This document shows, in pieces, positions 27,476 through 35,406 of a stretch of DNA of 64,000 nucleotides. The stretch's first letter is position 1, and every line of letters begins with the position of its first letter. Below the pieces are notes generated by a model. That model made no database searches, was not told the origin of the DNA, and worked only from the letters and a program-made list of their open reading frames with translations. Made by a program: the position numbers and the translations under genes. Source of the stretch: Candidatus Nitrospira neomarina (GTDB taxonomy: Bacteria; Nitrospirota; Nitrospiria; Nitrospirales; UBA8639); assembly GCF_032051675.1 (NCBI RefSeq), contig NZ_CP116968.1, positions 4,209,001 to 4,273,000 of the forward strand, read 5' to 3'.

Positions 27476-28636
27476 TCATCCATGATCTTCCACGAGGCTG
27501 CGAGAGTATCCCGAAGCCACCTTGAGAGGTGGTTGAAGATTGACAAACAAAGGAGAGTTTTTGGACTGGGGAGTTGAGAAAATCATTCGTCCCGTATTCG
27601 TTTGCATAAATCGGGTCACCACGACCTCAACTGCTTGACCAACCAGAGTCGCACCGTGATCGACGACGACCATCGTGCCATCATCTAGATGGGCAATGCC
27701 CTGCTCCTGCCCCTGACCTTCTTTATGAATGAAGACACGTATGATTTCTCCAGGCAATACCAAAGGGCGCAATTGGTAGGTTAATTCGTTCACGTTGAGG
27801 GAGAGCACACCTTGAACTGATGCGACTTTTGCCAGATTCCAATCGTTGGTCACAATCTTGGCTTCACGGTTTTTGGCTATGGCGATGAGTTGATGATCAA
27901 CCGCTGAGATGTCGGGTTCCCAATCCTCGATAATTACCACATCCATATTTGGCAGTTCCTGCAGTTGGGATAGGATATCCAACCCACGCTTCCCTTTAAT
28001 TCGTTTAGAGGGGTGAGCGGAGTCGGCTAATGTTTGGAGTTCATGCAGAATACTTTTGGGAACCAGGAAGGGACCTTCCAAAAAACCGGTGGTGCAGAGA
28101 GGGAAAATCCGGCCATCGATGATGGCGCTAGAATCCAGCAATTTTTGAATGGTGTTCGATGGGATTAGCGAAGCCTGAGGAGAGGCCTCTTTTGGTAGTT
28201 CCGCTTTTGAGGTCAGCGACAATATGTTGGAGATGTGAATACCGACCATCAGTCCAATGTAGGGACAGAGAAGAAAGACAGGCAGCCAGATCCACGGGGT
28301 AAGAGAAGACATCTTGAGCAGCCCTGTCCCCACTCCCATGATCAATACAAAACCGATCCCCGCCAAGGCAACGATGAGGCCAAGGCTACCACCAATCAAG
28401 GTAGAGCGGTGACATGCGGTCAAATGCCGTTCTAACCATAGAGCCAGGCAGCCGACTGACAAGCCTGTGGCTCCCCAGAGAATAATGTCTGGAAGGGCAT
28501 CGGTCCACTGAGAGGGAGCATGGTCAAGACCACCATACATCCCCACGCTTAGACACAAGAGGAGATACAGCCATTGGTGAATGGAAAGAGATTGGGTTTT
28601 TAAAACGGGGGATGCCGCAGAGGCTGGCGCAATCAT
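27476..28636 (-). CDS. Membrane-anchored PIN-TRAM domain protein (YacL-like)
   Basis: A 386-aa protein with four hydrophobic helices in the first ~140 residues, a PIN ribonuclease-type domain and a C-terminal TRAM domain. PIN acidic residues are visible in LLDSSAIIDGR (D168, D174), SILHELQ, SAVDHQLIAIA and IVTNDWNLAKVA. The TRAM OB-fold starts near residue 300 (LPGEIIRVFIHKEGQGQEQGIAHLDDGTMVVV). This order matches the YacL/PIN-TRAM family of predicted membrane-linked RNases. GGAG precedes the ATG. It follows a peroxiredoxin-like gene after 55 bases and is probably cotranscribed with it. Confidence 0.85.
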   Translation of the reverse strand: MIAPASAASPVLKTQSLSIHQWLYLLLCLSVGMYGGLDHAPSQWTDALPDIILWGATGLSVGCLALWLERHLTACHRSTLIGGSLGLIVALAGIGFVLIMGVGTGLLKMSSLTPWIWLPVFLLCPYIGLMVGIHISNILSLTSKAELPKEASPQASLIPSNTIQKLLDSSAIIDGRIFPLCTTGFLEGPFLVPKSILHELQTLADSAHPSKRIKGKRGLDILSQLQELPNMDVVIIEDWEPDISAVDHQLIAIAKNREAKIVTNDWNLAKVASVQGVLSLNVNELTYQLRPLVLPGEIIRVFIHKEGQGQEQGIAHLDDGTMVVVDHGATLVGQAVEVVVTRFMQTNTGRMIFSTPQSKNSPLFVNLQPPLKVASGYSRSLVEDHG

Positions 28637-28691
28637 CTTAGAATTTCTCCTTCAAGGGTTGGTACAGAATTCCATTGTTGGGGGAGGAGTT

Positions 28692-29222
28692 TCAGCCCGT
28701 TGGAGCCTCAAACGATGAACAGTGTGGCAGAAGATGGTCGAAGGTAAGCCTCGACTTAAGATCACCTTGAGCAGATCTCCGACAGAAATCACTTTCTGCA
28801 ACCTCCAGCACTGTTGTGATGCCTCGGAGGTTCAGGTCATGGAATAGTCGAAATTGTAGGCAGCAGCGATGGTCAAAAAATAATGTTTCGCATCGATGGG
28901 GCGGTAACGAGGCTGAGAGGTGTAAGGTACGTCCCAAACGATTGAGAGGATCAGTCAAAAAGGGAAGGCCAAAGTTCTGAGGAGGACGACACCAGGAATT
29001 TCCAAGAAAGGCATTGTCCGGTACTAAGACCGCGAGCACGATCTTTCCTGCATGAAAACGGTTGACCTGTTGTTCCAGCAACCATGCATCGTTTTCAGTA
29101 AAGGCAGGTAAGCAGCAGAGCACAAATTGGGTTCCTTGAAACGCTGTCAGGGGAAGATACTGCCATCTGCCATTTAGCAAGCATGGGGTTTTCCACATTG
29201 GCGCGCGTGTTCCGATCTTCAT
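28692..29222 (-). CDS. Peroxiredoxin-fold protein lacking the peroxidatic cysteine
   Basis: A 176-aa protein with the thioredoxin/AhpC-like pattern: KIGTRAPMWKTPCLL, then GTQFVLCCLPAFTENDAWLL, LPFLTDPLNRLGRTLHL and LFFDHRC. In AhpC the peroxidatic Cys follows the FTF motif; here the equivalent position is Asn (FTEND), so classical peroxidase activity is unlikely. A paralogue at 30760-31296 keeps a Cys there. GGAGAG lies upstream of the ATG, and a Fur-box-like site lies about 150 bases upstream. Actual function unknown; iron-linked regulation is inferred. Confidence 0.65.
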   Translation of the reverse strand: MKIGTRAPMWKTPCLLNGRWQYLPLTAFQGTQFVLCCLPAFTENDAWLLEQQVNRFHAGKIVLAVLVPDNAFLGNSWCRPPQNFGLPFLTDPLNRLGRTLHLSASLPPHRCETLFFDHRCCLQFRLFHDLNLRGITTVLEVAESDFCRRSAQGDLKSRLTFDHLLPHCSSFEAPTG

Positions 29223-30290
29223 GTTGTTCTCTCCTTTGTAATCAGTAAAAACCTTCTGGGTCCGAGCAAATTAGCCATTGGGCAATGTTGCGTCAGGATA
29301 TTCGTGAACATTCAAGTTGGAGTGCCAAAAAGACATTGGTCATTAATTTCTATGATTTTGAAATCCATTATCATTATCATTTATGATACATAAAAGGAAA
29401 AAGATTTGTCAATTTTGTTGATGATCATTGGAAAAAGAATCAATGAATAAAGCATCTTGGCCTAGCTTTAACAAATTGAACTGGCCTTTTTCCCTTGACC
29501 AAAAGAAGAAGACAAAGGTTAAGTTGGCCTTATTCAACCTTAGGCCTTCTATTGCATGATTGGTGAGTCAAAAAGCTGGTTTTCTTGGGGGAACCCTTCC
29601 TGCATTTCCTGAACTGAGATAGGAAGTGATGGTCTTGACTGTAGAAGTTACATAATCAGTGGCCTGGCAAATATCAGATCAACCACCTTCTCTCCATATT
29701 TACCCCTCATAACATGATGACCGAATGCCTGAAATGGCTGGTTCAGTCCTGTTCGCTCCATCTGGAGGATTGAGTGGGACTGAATTCGGGAACGAAACCC
29801 TTGCGAATACCGAGCAAGTGGTTTCTTGAAAAAATCCTGTTTAAGAACTTGGGGTGGGCCGGGGGAAGGCTCCCGATTTCTCTCCACTCGATAGTTATCT
29901 TAATGATTGGTGAAAGCCTGCTTGCATCAAAAGCGTTCTTTTCTTTTTGGGATCGTTTGTTTTAGAGGAGACGTCCTGATCCTGGTCATACCTACAATGA
30001 AGACCCATTGTTCATCCATGCTGACTGGACACTCAATTTCCCCGATCCCTTGTACTGACCTGCACGACCACATAATAGTGTGAAGGGAAAAATAATCAGG
30101 AATACCATCTTTCGTACGCTCATAGCCTATGGACATGAGGTCATGGGAAGGGGATCGCAAAGCATGGCATCCATCGGACCTCCTGCTTGAACCTGGGCCA
30201 TGATATGGTCTTGGCAACCAAAACCGACCAAATCCATTAGACAACCCCGAAGCCAAATTTTTCCCATTCGTCAATTCATTCCAAATGGTC
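29223..30290. other. Long intergenic region with a Fur site, no convincing gene
   Basis: About 1.07 kb without a gene I would support. Frames such as 29927-30274 (minus) have no recognisable domain and irregular composition. The part nearest 29222 is AT-rich and holds the Fur-box-like sequence at 29366-29387. The rest may be decayed sequence. Confidence 0.5.
29366..29387 (-). promoter_or_regulatory. Fur-box-like operator
   Basis: On the minus strand the sequence TATCATAAATGATAATGATAATGG contains GATAATGATAATG, identical to the first 13 positions of the classical 19-bp Fur box. It reads as successive NATWAT-type hexamers. It lies about 145 bases upstream of the peroxiredoxin-like gene that starts at 29222, inside an AT-rich promoter region. 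Fur itself is encoded at 41432-41869. Confidence 0.7.
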
Positions 30291-30449
30291 TTATTGGCTT
30301 ATGAGCAGTATGATTCCAGTCCATGCCCACAGGCCAATGATGCTGAGAAAAACGAATCCCAAGGATACCGATAAACTGATGAACACGGCCTTTTCCCCTT
30401 CAATGATCAATGAATCTCGTTTCATGAGATGTTCCTTGAATTTCTTCAC
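30291..30449 (-). CDS. Possible small single-helix membrane protein
   Basis: A 52-codon frame from a GTG at 30449 reads about 20 charged residues (KKFKEHLMKRDSLIIEGEK) followed by one strong hydrophobic helix (AVFISLSVSLGFVFLSIIGL, then WAWTGIILL) and a stop at 30291. It lies third in a minus-strand series after the peroxiredoxin-like gene and a 68-aa gene. No good ribosome site precedes the GTG. The same frame is open upstream through the perfect inverted repeat to about 30575, so the true start, or a frameshift fusion with the gene before it, is unresolved. Confidence 0.4.
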   Translation of the reverse strand: MKKFKEHLMKRDSLIIEGEKAVFISLSVSLGFVFLSIIGLWAWTGIILLISQ

Positions 30450-30460
30450 CAGATTAGGGT

Positions 30461-30493
30461 CATCAAGTACGTTCTCTTTGAACGTACTTGATG
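30461..30493. repeat. Perfect 14-bp inverted repeat with five-base loop
   Basis: CATCAAGTACGTTC (30461-30474) and GAACGTACTTGATG (30480-30493) are exact reverse complements around TCTTT. There is no T-run, so it is not a classical terminator. It lies between two small minus-strand genes and could be an operator, an RNA-processing hairpin or a translational barrier. Confidence 0.85.
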
Positions 30494-30510
30494 GATGACG
30501 AATGTGTTCC

Positions 30511-30717
30511 TCAATGACAAGTCGTGGCTTTTGCGTCAGCGAGGCTGGGCGCTCTTCGAAACCCGGCGGTGTTTGTTACCTGAGCCGCCATTCTGGTCAA
30601 TTGCGTGGCATAGGCGAGGAACTCTTCTTTCTCGAAATGAAGGGTAATCGATCCATAGGTGAGATGAATACGACTACAGTCACACACGTTCAGCTTGAGT
30701 TGTTGACTTGATGGCAT
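30511..30717 (-). CDS. Small conserved-looking protein of unknown function (68 aa)
   Basis: The frame has a very good ribosome site (GGAG seven bases before the ATG at 30717). It encodes LNVCDCSRIHLTYGSITLHF followed by KEEFLAYATQLTRMAAQV, alternating strand and helix as in a compact folded domain. The last 20 residues look less protein-like. It lies 42 bases after the peroxiredoxin-like gene and is probably in the same transcript, under the Fur-like site at 31514. No function is recognised. Confidence 0.6.
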   Translation of the reverse strand: MPSSQQLKLNVCDCSRIHLTYGSITLHFEKEEFLAYATQLTRMAAQVTNTAGFRRAPSLADAKATTCH

Positions 30718-30759
30718 AAGTGTCTCCTGAGTGGTATGAGGGTAATGTGCGAGTGAGTA

Positions 30760-31296
30760 TCAGCAAAGGGTTGGGTTCAGATCCTGTTTGGCAAACATGA
30801 AATTGGTGATGGCAGGAGTATGGTTTCGTTCTTGCGCAGGCGGAAACGAAAAGTCCTGACATTGTTTCAATATGCCCAAAAGTCGGGTCATGCCATGCCA
30901 GTTGAACGAATGGTTCCGTCGGTCTCTGATTACTCCTTCTGGGTCGAAGATGAAGGTCTGGCATTGATTAAAGGGAGGTTTACTCCATAACCCCAGGGCT
31001 CGATCTAAACGGTGTGTAGGGTCAATTAACAAAGGGATGGAAAGGATGTTGGTTGTGGGGAGGTGCGATCCCTGAAACGAGTGAGCGGGGTGTGGCATAC
31101 CCAATAGGAGGGCGCCCTGTTTTTTGACGGTTCTGCGAAACTGATTGAGAAACACGGCATCGCAAAATTCAAGTTTGGGAAGGCAACACAATATGCCCCA
31201 TTGTCCTTCTAAGTTCGCTAGATCTAAATCGATCATATTTCCCTTCAGCAGTGCGGGAACTCTCATGTGGGGCAGGGTGGAATGTCCTATGTTCAT
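30760..31296 (-). CDS. Peroxiredoxin-fold protein with candidate peroxidatic cysteine
   Basis: A 178-aa paralogue of the protein at 28692-29222. The AhpC/TSA-like pattern is clearer: ALLKGNMIDLDLANLEGQWG, ILCCLPKLEFCDAVFL, PLLIDPTHRLDRALGL and TFIFDPEGVIRDRR. The Cys in LEFCD aligns with the peroxidatic position that is Asn in the paralogue. ATG 31296 has GGAGG eight bases upstream and matches the paralogue start; an ATG at 31311 also has GGAGG. A Fur-box-like site and a terminator-like hairpin lie in the 220 bases upstream. It may be a peroxidase used under iron limitation. Confidence 0.68.
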   Translation of the reverse strand: MNIGHSTLPHMRVPALLKGNMIDLDLANLEGQWGILCCLPKLEFCDAVFLNQFRRTVKKQGALLLGMPHPAHSFQGSHLPTTNILSIPLLIDPTHRLDRALGLWSKPPFNQCQTFIFDPEGVIRDRRNHSFNWHGMTRLLGILKQCQDFSFPPAQERNHTPAITNFMFAKQDLNPTLC

Positions 31297-31329
31297 GGGG
31301 ATAGCCTCCATTGTTTGTGTCCTCCGACT

Positions 31330-31380
31330 AAAAAGAAGGGTTGGGCGCTCCGGAGGAGGAAAAGAACCCCAACCTTTTTG
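31330..31380 (-). terminator. Terminator-like hairpin in the leader of the peroxiredoxin-like gene
   Basis: On the minus strand AAAAAGGTTGGG pairs with CCCAACCCTTCTTTTT, with a smaller CTCC/GGAG hairpin in the loop. The right arm runs into TTCTTTTT, so it can act as an intrinsic terminator about 20 bases before the gene. It lies between the Fur site (31514) and the start codon, so it could attenuate this transcript. On the plus strand the same stem also runs into a T-run. Confidence 0.55.
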
Positions 31381-31513
31381 GGTGCGTACTAGGTAGCTCG
31401 CTCGGCCTGGAATTTTGTTCGTGTGAATGATTGTTTGCCTTCATTGGCATTTTGTCCGTGCTGGATTTCGCCAAATGGAAACAGATTGTTGTAATTGTGA
31501 TTGCAAATATCAT

Positions 31514-31532
31514 GATAATGAAAATCATTTGT
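31514..31532 (-). promoter_or_regulatory. Fur-box-like operator
   Basis: GATAATGAAAATCATTTGT on the plus strand matches the 19-bp Fur consensus at 15 positions and has the inverted-repeat form ATGA-A-AATCAT. It lies in an AT-rich stretch that could serve the minus-strand peroxiredoxin-like gene and also the short zinc-ribbon frame on the plus strand. Confidence 0.75.
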
Positions 31533-31672
31533 ATTTTCAATATCAAATTGAAATAAATATTTGGCTATGCTCAAAAAGGCAGAAAAGCCATGATTTGAGT
31601 TTTTAAACGGAACCAATAGACACCCTTCTTACGGAGAAGGGCTATCTTTCGGGCTCTTCTTCTCCCGGGAAT

Positions 31673-31810
31673 GTGCGGTCATTTGATGTTTATTATTGCC
31701 AACACTGCGGTAACCCCGTCCATGCTTTCGAGCCTTGTCCCACTCATGGACCCAACCTCCCTGAGCGTCTTGAAAACGGTCTGAAGGTAAAAGATATTTG
31801 GTACATTTAG
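31673..31810 (+). CDS. Possible small zinc-ribbon protein
   Basis: A 45-codon frame from GTG 31673 contains YYCQHCGNPVHAFEPCPTHGP, that is C-x2-C then C-x3-H, a plausible zinc site, followed by a short amphipathic tail ending KDIWYI. Only GTG can start it and no clean ribosome site precedes it, so the start is uncertain. It is divergent from the peroxiredoxin-like gene across the Fur-like site. The opposite-strand frame here is less protein-like. Function unknown. Confidence 0.45.
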   Translation: MRSFDVYYCQHCGNPVHAFEPCPTHGPNLPERLENGLKVKDIWYI

Positions 31811-31987
31811 TGAAAACCAAGTCACTTTGATGATGAAAATAGGACTGAATCGGATTGGGAAGAGGAAAGAACCAGGGCGATTCTTCTACAAAGAAAGTTC
31901 CTGCCGGTGTACGGCTTTAGGTGTTTTTTTGTTCTTGGCTATCCGAGCGGTGGAAAAAATAGAAGCTTCCTGCAAGGTGAAGTAGGC

Positions 31988-32024
31988 AAAAACAAGCCCA
32001 CGGTGAATGACTCACCGTGGGCTT
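31988..32024 (-). terminator. Intrinsic terminator of the di-heme protein gene
   Basis: AAGCCCACGGTGA (31994-32006) and TCACCGTGGGCTT (32012-32024) form a perfect 13-bp stem with a five-base loop. On the minus strand GTTTTTG follows, so it terminates transcripts from the gene ending at 32096. Apart from this, 31811-32095 shows nothing. Confidence 0.85.
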
Positions 32025-32095
32025 AAGGAAATTTCCGTTTCTTCCAGTTGGGAGAGTTCCGTGGAAGACTTTGCTTGGGGCGATATGTTCCTCGT

Positions 32096-33931
32096 TTACT
32101 CGTAGTCTTCGTTTAAGGAACGTAGGAATGCTGTTAAGGCCGGGATGTCTTCTTGAATTAAGGCAATGTTTTTGAGGTGGGAAGCACCATTGCGAAGCAA
32201 GCCCTTTCGCGCTAAATCCGAATTTGTAATATACCCCCGGATCACATCTTCAAGAGTATCGGCGATACCGGCGTGACTATAGGGAGCCGAATGACTCAAA
32301 TCCCGGAGGCCGGGAGTTTTGAAAGCGCCAATAGCTCTCGGGAGGAGTCGATCTGGTCGACAGGCTTGGAAGCCACGAAATACCCCAAAGTGTTCATTGA
32401 GGGCGTCCTCGCAGAGGATTGACCAAATGGGTAGCTGCGATTCGGGGAAATCAGGATTCCAGAAAATGTTCCAAATTCCCAGATCGGTCCATTGGGGGTT
32501 GTCTGGCGTGGGAATAGCGCGGAATGGTTCTTGAGCATGAGGATGTTTTGCCGTGGCAGGCAGGTAGGCTTCGATATTACTATTTCGTTGATGAAATCCT
32601 GGTATTTCCAGCATGGAAAACGTTCCGGGGCCGTGGATGCGTTCATATTCCGTCTGGGCAATTCCTGTGTTGTGAAACCGGAAGTCGGTGAAGTTTGGTG
32701 GTGTATGACATGCAATGCAATTCCCAATACCTCCTTGAGCTTGATCGCTGGGCCGAATTTGATGGCCTTTATGACGATGCTTATGTCGACCCTGTTGGGT
32801 GAAAAATATTTTCAGCCCTGCTAATTCTTCAGGACCAAAGGTGAACGGTTGCTCATGGAATTGAAACTGGCCATCTGCCGTATGGGGATTCTTCTCAACG
32901 AACTGCAGAGTCGGGCCATCGGAAGAAGAGGTTGAGGGCCATCGGGAATAATTTTGCGGATCGTATGACTCGAGAAAGTTAATCTGTTGAAGCAATCGAC
33001 GAGCATATGAACTGGGAGATTCCCACTTATCGGGTCGACGGGGAAAGCTGTTGATTTCCAGAAAAACATCATAAGGAGAAAGATTGAAGCCTCCCTCGCC
33101 ATCCTGTGAGAAGAGAAGTTGGTCCGTATAGGCGGCGATAAGTTGTGAAACCGCGTGGACAAGTTGTAGGTCGGTGGCTTGAGAAACCTCTACGCGAAAA
33201 TCTTCAGGGATCAGGAATTCTTGAGGAATAGATGGATCGGTTCCGGTGAACATGACACGATAGGACAATCCGCCAAATTCCTGCGCCAGATCTCCGGTTC
33301 CCGAGTCTTCTCGAATAATCCTGGCAATATGTGAGATGGCGGCTTCCTGCTCGTCGGAAAGCCATCCATAGTTTCGTCCGGTGAGGGTCCCTTTGACCAA
33401 ATCTACCATCGTCGGGAATTCACCATCGGCGTGTAGAAAAAATATCTGTCGAGGAAGAGCAGAATTGACGAGCGGTGGCACGTTTCGGACTGCGGTGTGT
33501 TTTCCATCTTCACGGGCCGGAATAGGACTCCGTCGTGCAAAATCGGAATAGGTATTCATTCCGTAGTTCGGAATATCAAGGAGTTCATCGACAAAATGGC
33601 AACTCCGGCAGTTCATCGATTGACCGGCAAACGGGCCATCGGCATATTGATCTGACGGGAGTTGCCAATTCGCCACTTTGTCGAGAGCGGGATCGCCTTG
33701 GGACAAGGGATCATTCACATCGCCTCCGTCATCCAGAAAGATTTTAAATAATTGAGCAAATCGAGTTTCCAGAAACAACCGTTCCCCGTTGGTGACTTCC
33801 GGTGGATCAGCTTCTTCGGTTTCCTGAGCTAACACGAGAGGGACATTGATGAAAAAAGATAGAGTTGATGTGAGTAATGCAAAACAAAAGACCTGTGCGC
33901 AAGAGAACATAATAAATCGATGAACGTTCAT
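32096..33931 (-). CDS. Periplasmic di-heme cytochrome c protein (MauG/CcpA-like)
   Basis: A 611-aa secreted protein with two c-type heme sites, CRSCH at about residues 108-112 and CIACH at about 405-409. Conserved surroundings (TAVRNVPPLVNSAL and GAFKTPGLRDLSHSAPYSHAG) place it in the bacterial di-heme cytochrome c peroxidase/MauG superfamily. A signal peptide is present (FCFALLTSTLSFFINVPLVLA). ATG 33931 has GAGGAG upstream and is preferred over 33961. It is longer than typical CcpA (~350 aa) because of an insertion between the hemes. Substrate unknown; it may reduce peroxide or modify a protein. Confidence 0.82.
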   Translation of the reverse strand: MNVHRFIMFSCAQVFCFALLTSTLSFFINVPLVLAQETEEADPPEVTNGERLFLETRFAQLFKIFLDDGGDVNDPLSQGDPALDKVANWQLPSDQYADGPFAGQSMNCRSCHFVDELLDIPNYGMNTYSDFARRSPIPAREDGKHTAVRNVPPLVNSALPRQIFFLHADGEFPTMVDLVKGTLTGRNYGWLSDEQEAAISHIARIIREDSGTGDLAQEFGGLSYRVMFTGTDPSIPQEFLIPEDFRVEVSQATDLQLVHAVSQLIAAYTDQLLFSQDGEGGFNLSPYDVFLEINSFPRRPDKWESPSSYARRLLQQINFLESYDPQNYSRWPSTSSSDGPTLQFVEKNPHTADGQFQFHEQPFTFGPEELAGLKIFFTQQGRHKHRHKGHQIRPSDQAQGGIGNCIACHTPPNFTDFRFHNTGIAQTEYERIHGPGTFSMLEIPGFHQRNSNIEAYLPATAKHPHAQEPFRAIPTPDNPQWTDLGIWNIFWNPDFPESQLPIWSILCEDALNEHFGVFRGFQACRPDRLLPRAIGAFKTPGLRDLSHSAPYSHAGIADTLEDVIRGYITNSDLARKGLLRNGASHLKNIALIQEDIPALTAFLRSLNEDYE

Positions 33932-34083
33932 GGGTGCTCCTCGCGTTAAAATGAATCCCACTTCGGAGAAATCCTCTCTGATCTCTCTCTTTTTGGATAA
34001 ATGGTGAATGTATGCTCACACGTTATGTGTTGAGGCGGAGTGAGGCGAGGGGGACAGGAGGAGACCCACCCCCTCGCCCACAT

Positions 34084-34111
34084 GAGGATGAATAGATGAG
34101 TATTCATCCTC
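34084..34111. repeat. Perfect 11-bp inverted repeat
   Basis: GAGGATGAATA and TATTCATCCTC flank a six-base loop. No T-run follows on either strand. It lies between the di-heme gene and the terminator of the flavinylation operon. Around it, 33932-34150 has no gene. Confidence 0.7.
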
Positions 34112-34150
34112 GGGATATATTAAGAATCAGCCCATACCATTCTTGGACAC

Positions 34151-34189
34151 AAAAAAAGCCCATGAGCATACAATGGCGGCTCATGGGCT
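34151..34189 (-). terminator. Intrinsic terminator of the FMN-bind operon
   Basis: AGCCCATGAGC (34157-34167) and GCTCATGGGCT (34179-34189) form an 11-bp stem. On the minus strand seven T residues follow. It ends the minus-strand series that starts at 36566. Confidence 0.88.
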
Positions 34190-34235
34190 CTGGACTCAAA
34201 AAGTCTCGGGCCGTAGGAATATAGGTGAGACGTAC

Positions 34236-34313
34236 TTAGTCGTCAGACTCTGGCATCATCCATGCCCTTATTTTGGCAGCGAATTTCATGTATGCGGTGC
34301 GACGAACATGCAT
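34236..34313 (-). pseudogene. C-terminal remnant of a duplicated membrane protein gene
   Basis: The minus strand reads MHVRRTAYMKFAAKIRAWMM then PESDD and a stop. This aligns with the end of the membrane protein at 34877-35389 (VIPMYEMWWQKSAFMMPESDD). Only the last ~25 codons remain and no start region is present, so it is a leftover of a partial duplication. The spacing to the lipoprotein gene suggests an older tandem copy. Confidence 0.65.
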
Positions 34314-34403
34314 GGAAATCTGCTGCCTATTTGAAGATCTCCGGGCAACACGTTAAGGCAAACACGGGCGAATCTGGTGAATGAGTCATTGCAAAAGTCA
34401 GAA

Positions 34404-34718
34404 TTAGGGCTTTTCAGCCAAAAACCAGCCCTTGCTGTTCATGCATTGTGCCAAGGCATCATCAGTTATTCCTTTGCTGAATGGGTTCAATGAAGTCTCG
34501 GAATGTATCTCATTGATCAGGATTTCCCGACATGAGCGCAGATCCTGTGCGAATTCACCCTCGCCTGCATCTGGTTTTGCCCAATACAGATCTGGTGCGC
34601 AGGCAGAAAGAAACATGGAAAAGAGGCTGATGCCTATCCATTTTCCAAAGCCATGATAACAAGGAACCCTTGGCCAGGCCGATGTGGAATGTGGACGAAA
34701 AATTTGTCCTTCTCTCAT
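34404..34718 (-). CDS. Small predicted lipoprotein
   Basis: A protein of about 104 aa from ATG 34718 (the frame is open to 34766). A hydrophobic stretch ends in a lipobox FLSAC. The mature part has DLYWAKP, FAQDLRSCREILINEI and DALAQCMNSKGWFLAEKP, with two further cysteines that could form a disulfide. The true start is uncertain because no good ribosome site is seen. A decayed relative is at 26581-26951. It lies last in the operon with the FMN-bind gene. Function unknown. Confidence 0.65.
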   Translation of the reverse strand: MREGQIFRPHSTSAWPRVPCYHGFGKWIGISLFSMFLSACAPDLYWAKPDAGEGEFAQDLRSCREILINEIHSETSLNPFSKGITDDALAQCMNSKGWFLAEKP

Positions 34719-34876
34719 GAAAGTATGGCCGTCTGATTCGATTGGGTGAGAAAACTCTTGTCGCATTCTTCCATCATAAGATCCAGCCGTTTTAAGCCAA
34801 CTGGTGGTTGAAGTGACCCGCGTCTAGGCATGGGGCCTGGTAAAGAATGCTCCTCCAATCGGGAAAAGGGCAAAAG

Positions 34877-35389
34877 TCAGTCATCCGACTCCGGCATCAT
34901 AAAGGCGGATTTTTGCCACCACATTTCATACATGGGTATGACGAACATAATGAGAAATCCCACAACCATCAGGATGTCTCCCGTCAACATGGCGATGGTG
35001 AAGATTGGGGATACATAGGCAATTAGCCAAGGTGAAATCAAATCCAGGGTGACCCCGACAAAAGCCATCCATGTCGTAACCACTTTTAGTGTGGGGCTAA
35101 CCATCGTGAGATAGAGCACATGAACCAAAATCATGAATGTGACCGGCATGGTAAACAGATGGAAATGTGTGGTCTCGGCCAGTTGGCCAAACGGCATGGG
35201 TTCACCGAAGGTCGCATCCGATCCTCGATAATGTTCGGCAAGGCCCTTAAGGCTCAGCTCCGTCATGCTATGAGCCCAAAAGAAGGTGAAAATGAATCCT
35301 GCGAGCATGAGCAGGAGAAACCAGGTATAGACTAAGCGGATATGGCGGTCGGTATCGCGGAGCCGGAAGCGGGCATTAAAATTTCGCAT
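34877..35389 (-). CDS. Four-helix membrane protein with paired histidines
   Basis: A 170-aa inner-membrane protein with four predicted helices (about 18-38, 77-97, 104-125, 130-153). Histidines 40, 75, 77 and 90 lie at the membrane faces. H77 and H90 are 13 residues apart on one helix, the spacing of b-heme helices in cytochrome b proteins, so it may bind heme; this is inference. It starts 17 bases after the FMN-bind gene and so is probably cotranscribed, suggesting it passes electrons to or from the flavoprotein. No family is recognised with certainty. Confidence 0.72.
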   Translation of the reverse strand: MRNFNARFRLRDTDRHIRLVYTWFLLLMLAGFIFTFFWAHSMTELSLKGLAEHYRGSDATFGEPMPFGQLAETTHFHLFTMPVTFMILVHVLYLTMVSPTLKVVTTWMAFVGVTLDLISPWLIAYVSPIFTIAMLTGDILMVVGFLIMFVIPMYEMWWQKSAFMMPESDD

Positions 35390-35406
35390 TCCATTCTTGC
35401 AGGAAG

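Noticed and set aside
29927-30274. A 115-codon minus-strand frame between the two peroxiredoxin-like genes
   Set aside because: No domain, odd composition and no good ribosome site; two other frames are equally open in parts.
31328-31546. A 72-codon minus-strand frame overlapping the Fur site and hairpin
   Set aside because: Its hydrophobic start is produced by the AT-rich Fur-box region and its end by the hairpin; it looks non-coding.
31629-31820. A 63-codon minus-strand frame opposite the zinc-ribbon frame
   Set aside because: TTG start without ribosome site and low-complexity sequence; the plus-strand frame has ordered Cys/His ligands.
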